From the NCBI GenBank assembly GCA_012514545.1, contig JAAZAC010000032.1, positions 1 through 6,769 on the forward strand: DNA of 6,769 bases. The letters are read 5' to 3'. The notes under the pieces were generated by a model that was given only the letters and a program-made list of their open reading frames with translations, was not told where the DNA came from and ran no database searches. Of this stretch, positions 6,486 to 6,769 are shown in pieces (the first letter of the stretch is position 1; each line of letters begins with the position of its first letter). Source of the stretch: Actinomycetales bacterium (GTDB lineage Bacteria; Actinomycetota; Actinomycetes; Actinomycetales; Cellulomonadaceae). The position numbers and the translations under genes are program-made.

Positions 6486-6524
6486 CGCCACCGGCCTCAC
6501 CCCCACCGCCACCGGCCTCACCCC
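6486..6524. repeat. 18-base direct repeat, two copies, 21-base period
   Basis: CGCCACCGGCCTCACCCC occurs at 6486-6503 and again, unchanged, at 6507-6524 with three bases between. It lies just upstream of the predicted rplU promoter and beside the inverted-repeat cluster. The period is two helical turns, so paired binding sites on one face are possible, but a simple duplication is equally likely. Confidence 0.75.
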
Positions 6525-6525
6525 A

Positions 6526-6607
6526 CAGAGTGGAACGAGATGCTGTCATTCCGTTCCACTCCGCGCTCACCAGCCTCGGTTCGTTCCACTCTGCGCGGGA
6601 ACGAACC
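6526..6607. repeat. Inverted-repeat cluster built on GAGTGGAACG
   Basis: On the plus strand GAGTGGAACG is at 6528-6537 and its reverse complement CGTTCCACTC at 6552-6561 and 6582-6591. The outer pair is longer: CAGAGTGGAACGA (6526-6538) and TCGTTCCACTCTG (6581-6593) form a perfect 13-base inverted repeat. A further arm, GGAACGAACC (6598-6607), is complementary to GGTTCGTTCC (6578-6587). The 6578-6593 region can therefore pair either with 6598-6607 or with 6526-6538, and the 6526-6538 arm can pair with either of two partners. This could be a dispersed palindromic repeat, a regulatory RNA structure or a cluster of protein-binding sites. Confidence 0.8.
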
Positions 6608-6608
6608 G
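6577..6608 (-). terminator. Hairpin just after the upstream gene, possible terminator
   Basis: CGGTTCGTTCC (6608-6598 on the minus strand) and GGAACGAACCG (6587-6577) form a perfect 11-bp stem with a 10-base loop, starting 14 bases after the stop at 6623. A mismatch followed by 3 more pairs extends the base. No U tract follows. Its place suggests a 3' end for the upstream gene, but it also shares arms with the inverted-repeat cluster, so an independent repeat element is an alternative. Confidence 0.5.
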
Positions 6609-6622
6609 GGGCGAGGCGCGGG

Positions 6623-6769
6623 TCAGGAGGTGGGGGGCTCGTCGTCGGCGGCGGGCTCGGACGCCGTGATGCTCGCGATGGCGTCGAGGAGGTCGACGTC
6701 GGGCACGCCCGACGACGCCGGCGCCGGCGTCTCCGCCGCCGGGAGCTCGATCACCGGGGGCGCGGCCGC
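6623..6769 (-). CDS. C-terminal tail of a large protein, probably ribonuclease E/G (partial)
   Basis: Only the last 48 codons and the TGA at 6623 are in the window; the frame is open to the edge. The segment is low in complexity, rich in Ala, Pro, Glu and Asp, with one more ordered stretch, PDVDLLDAIASITASEP, near the end and an acidic finish, AADDEPPTS. No catalytic domain is visible, so the sequence alone does not name it. In most actinobacteria the gene just upstream of rplU on the same strand is rne/rng, whose protein ends in a disordered extension like this; identity is therefore inferred from gene order. The usual S1 and catalytic domains would lie beyond base 6769. An unrelated disordered protein cannot be excluded. 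Confidence 0.55.
   Translation of the reverse strand, partial: AAAPPVIELPAAETPAPASSGVPDVDLLDAIASITASEPAADDEPPTS

Larger units (their letters stand above)
6318..6622. other. Structured rne-rplU intergenic region, no gene supported
   Basis: These 305 bases hold, in the direction of minus-strand transcription, a hairpin and inverted-repeat cluster (6526-6608), a short direct repeat (6486-6524), a predicted promoter (6425-6453) and the rplU leader (6318 to about 6418). Short open frames here lack ribosome binding sites and recognisable products. The predicted leader contains a 5-codon GTG-TGC-ACG-GGC-GCG-TGA frame about 45 bases before rplU, without a ribosome site. Confidence 0.7.

Noticed and set aside
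6486..6608. CRISPR-like array
   Set aside because: There are only two direct copies with a 3-base gap, plus inverted repeats; there are no regular spacers and no cas genes in the window.

Overview
The window looks like chromosomal DNA from a very high-GC actinobacterium, by eye roughly three quarters G+C. The gene order, the protein sequences and the small single-span membrane protein between proA and nadD fit Micrococcales, perhaps the Cellulomonas or Promicromonospora neighbourhood. That placement is inferred from recall, not from a search.

Every gene I can support is on the minus strand, so transcription runs from high to low coordinates. In that order they are: the C-terminal tail of a gene that is probably rne/rng (6623-6769, partial); a 305-base intergenic region rich in repeats and hairpins; rplU (L21) and rpmA (L27); a 26-base perfect palindrome that probably ends that unit; obg (ribosome-assembly GTPase); proB and proA (first two steps of proline synthesis); a 47-residue membrane protein of unknown function; nadD (NAD synthesis); and the N-terminal part of a disordered Pro/Ala/Gln-rich protein with repeated SRRELR motifs, which runs off the window at base 1.

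The genes are core housekeeping functions: ribosomal proteins, ribosome maturation, proline synthesis and NAD synthesis. proB and proA are 16 bases apart and probably cotranscribed. nadD and the following gene overlap by 8 bases and are probably translationally coupled. The rplU-rpmA unit has a good vegetative-type promoter (TTGACC, 17-base spacer, TACCCT) and a predicted leader of about 100 nt that could begin with one of two competing hairpins.

I see no phage, insertion sequence, CRISPR array, tRNA, rRNA, toxin-antitoxin or defence locus, and no convincing new multi-gene system. The least explained part is 6486-6608. It holds an 18-base direct repeat with a 21-base period and four related arms built on GAGTGGAACG and GGAACGAACC, which can pair in mutually exclusive ways. 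This could be a dispersed intergenic repeat element, a terminator region, or an RNA or DNA regulatory element ahead of rplU. A second point of interest is the unnamed 47-residue membrane protein, whose start is clearly set by a perfect Shine-Dalgarno sequence.
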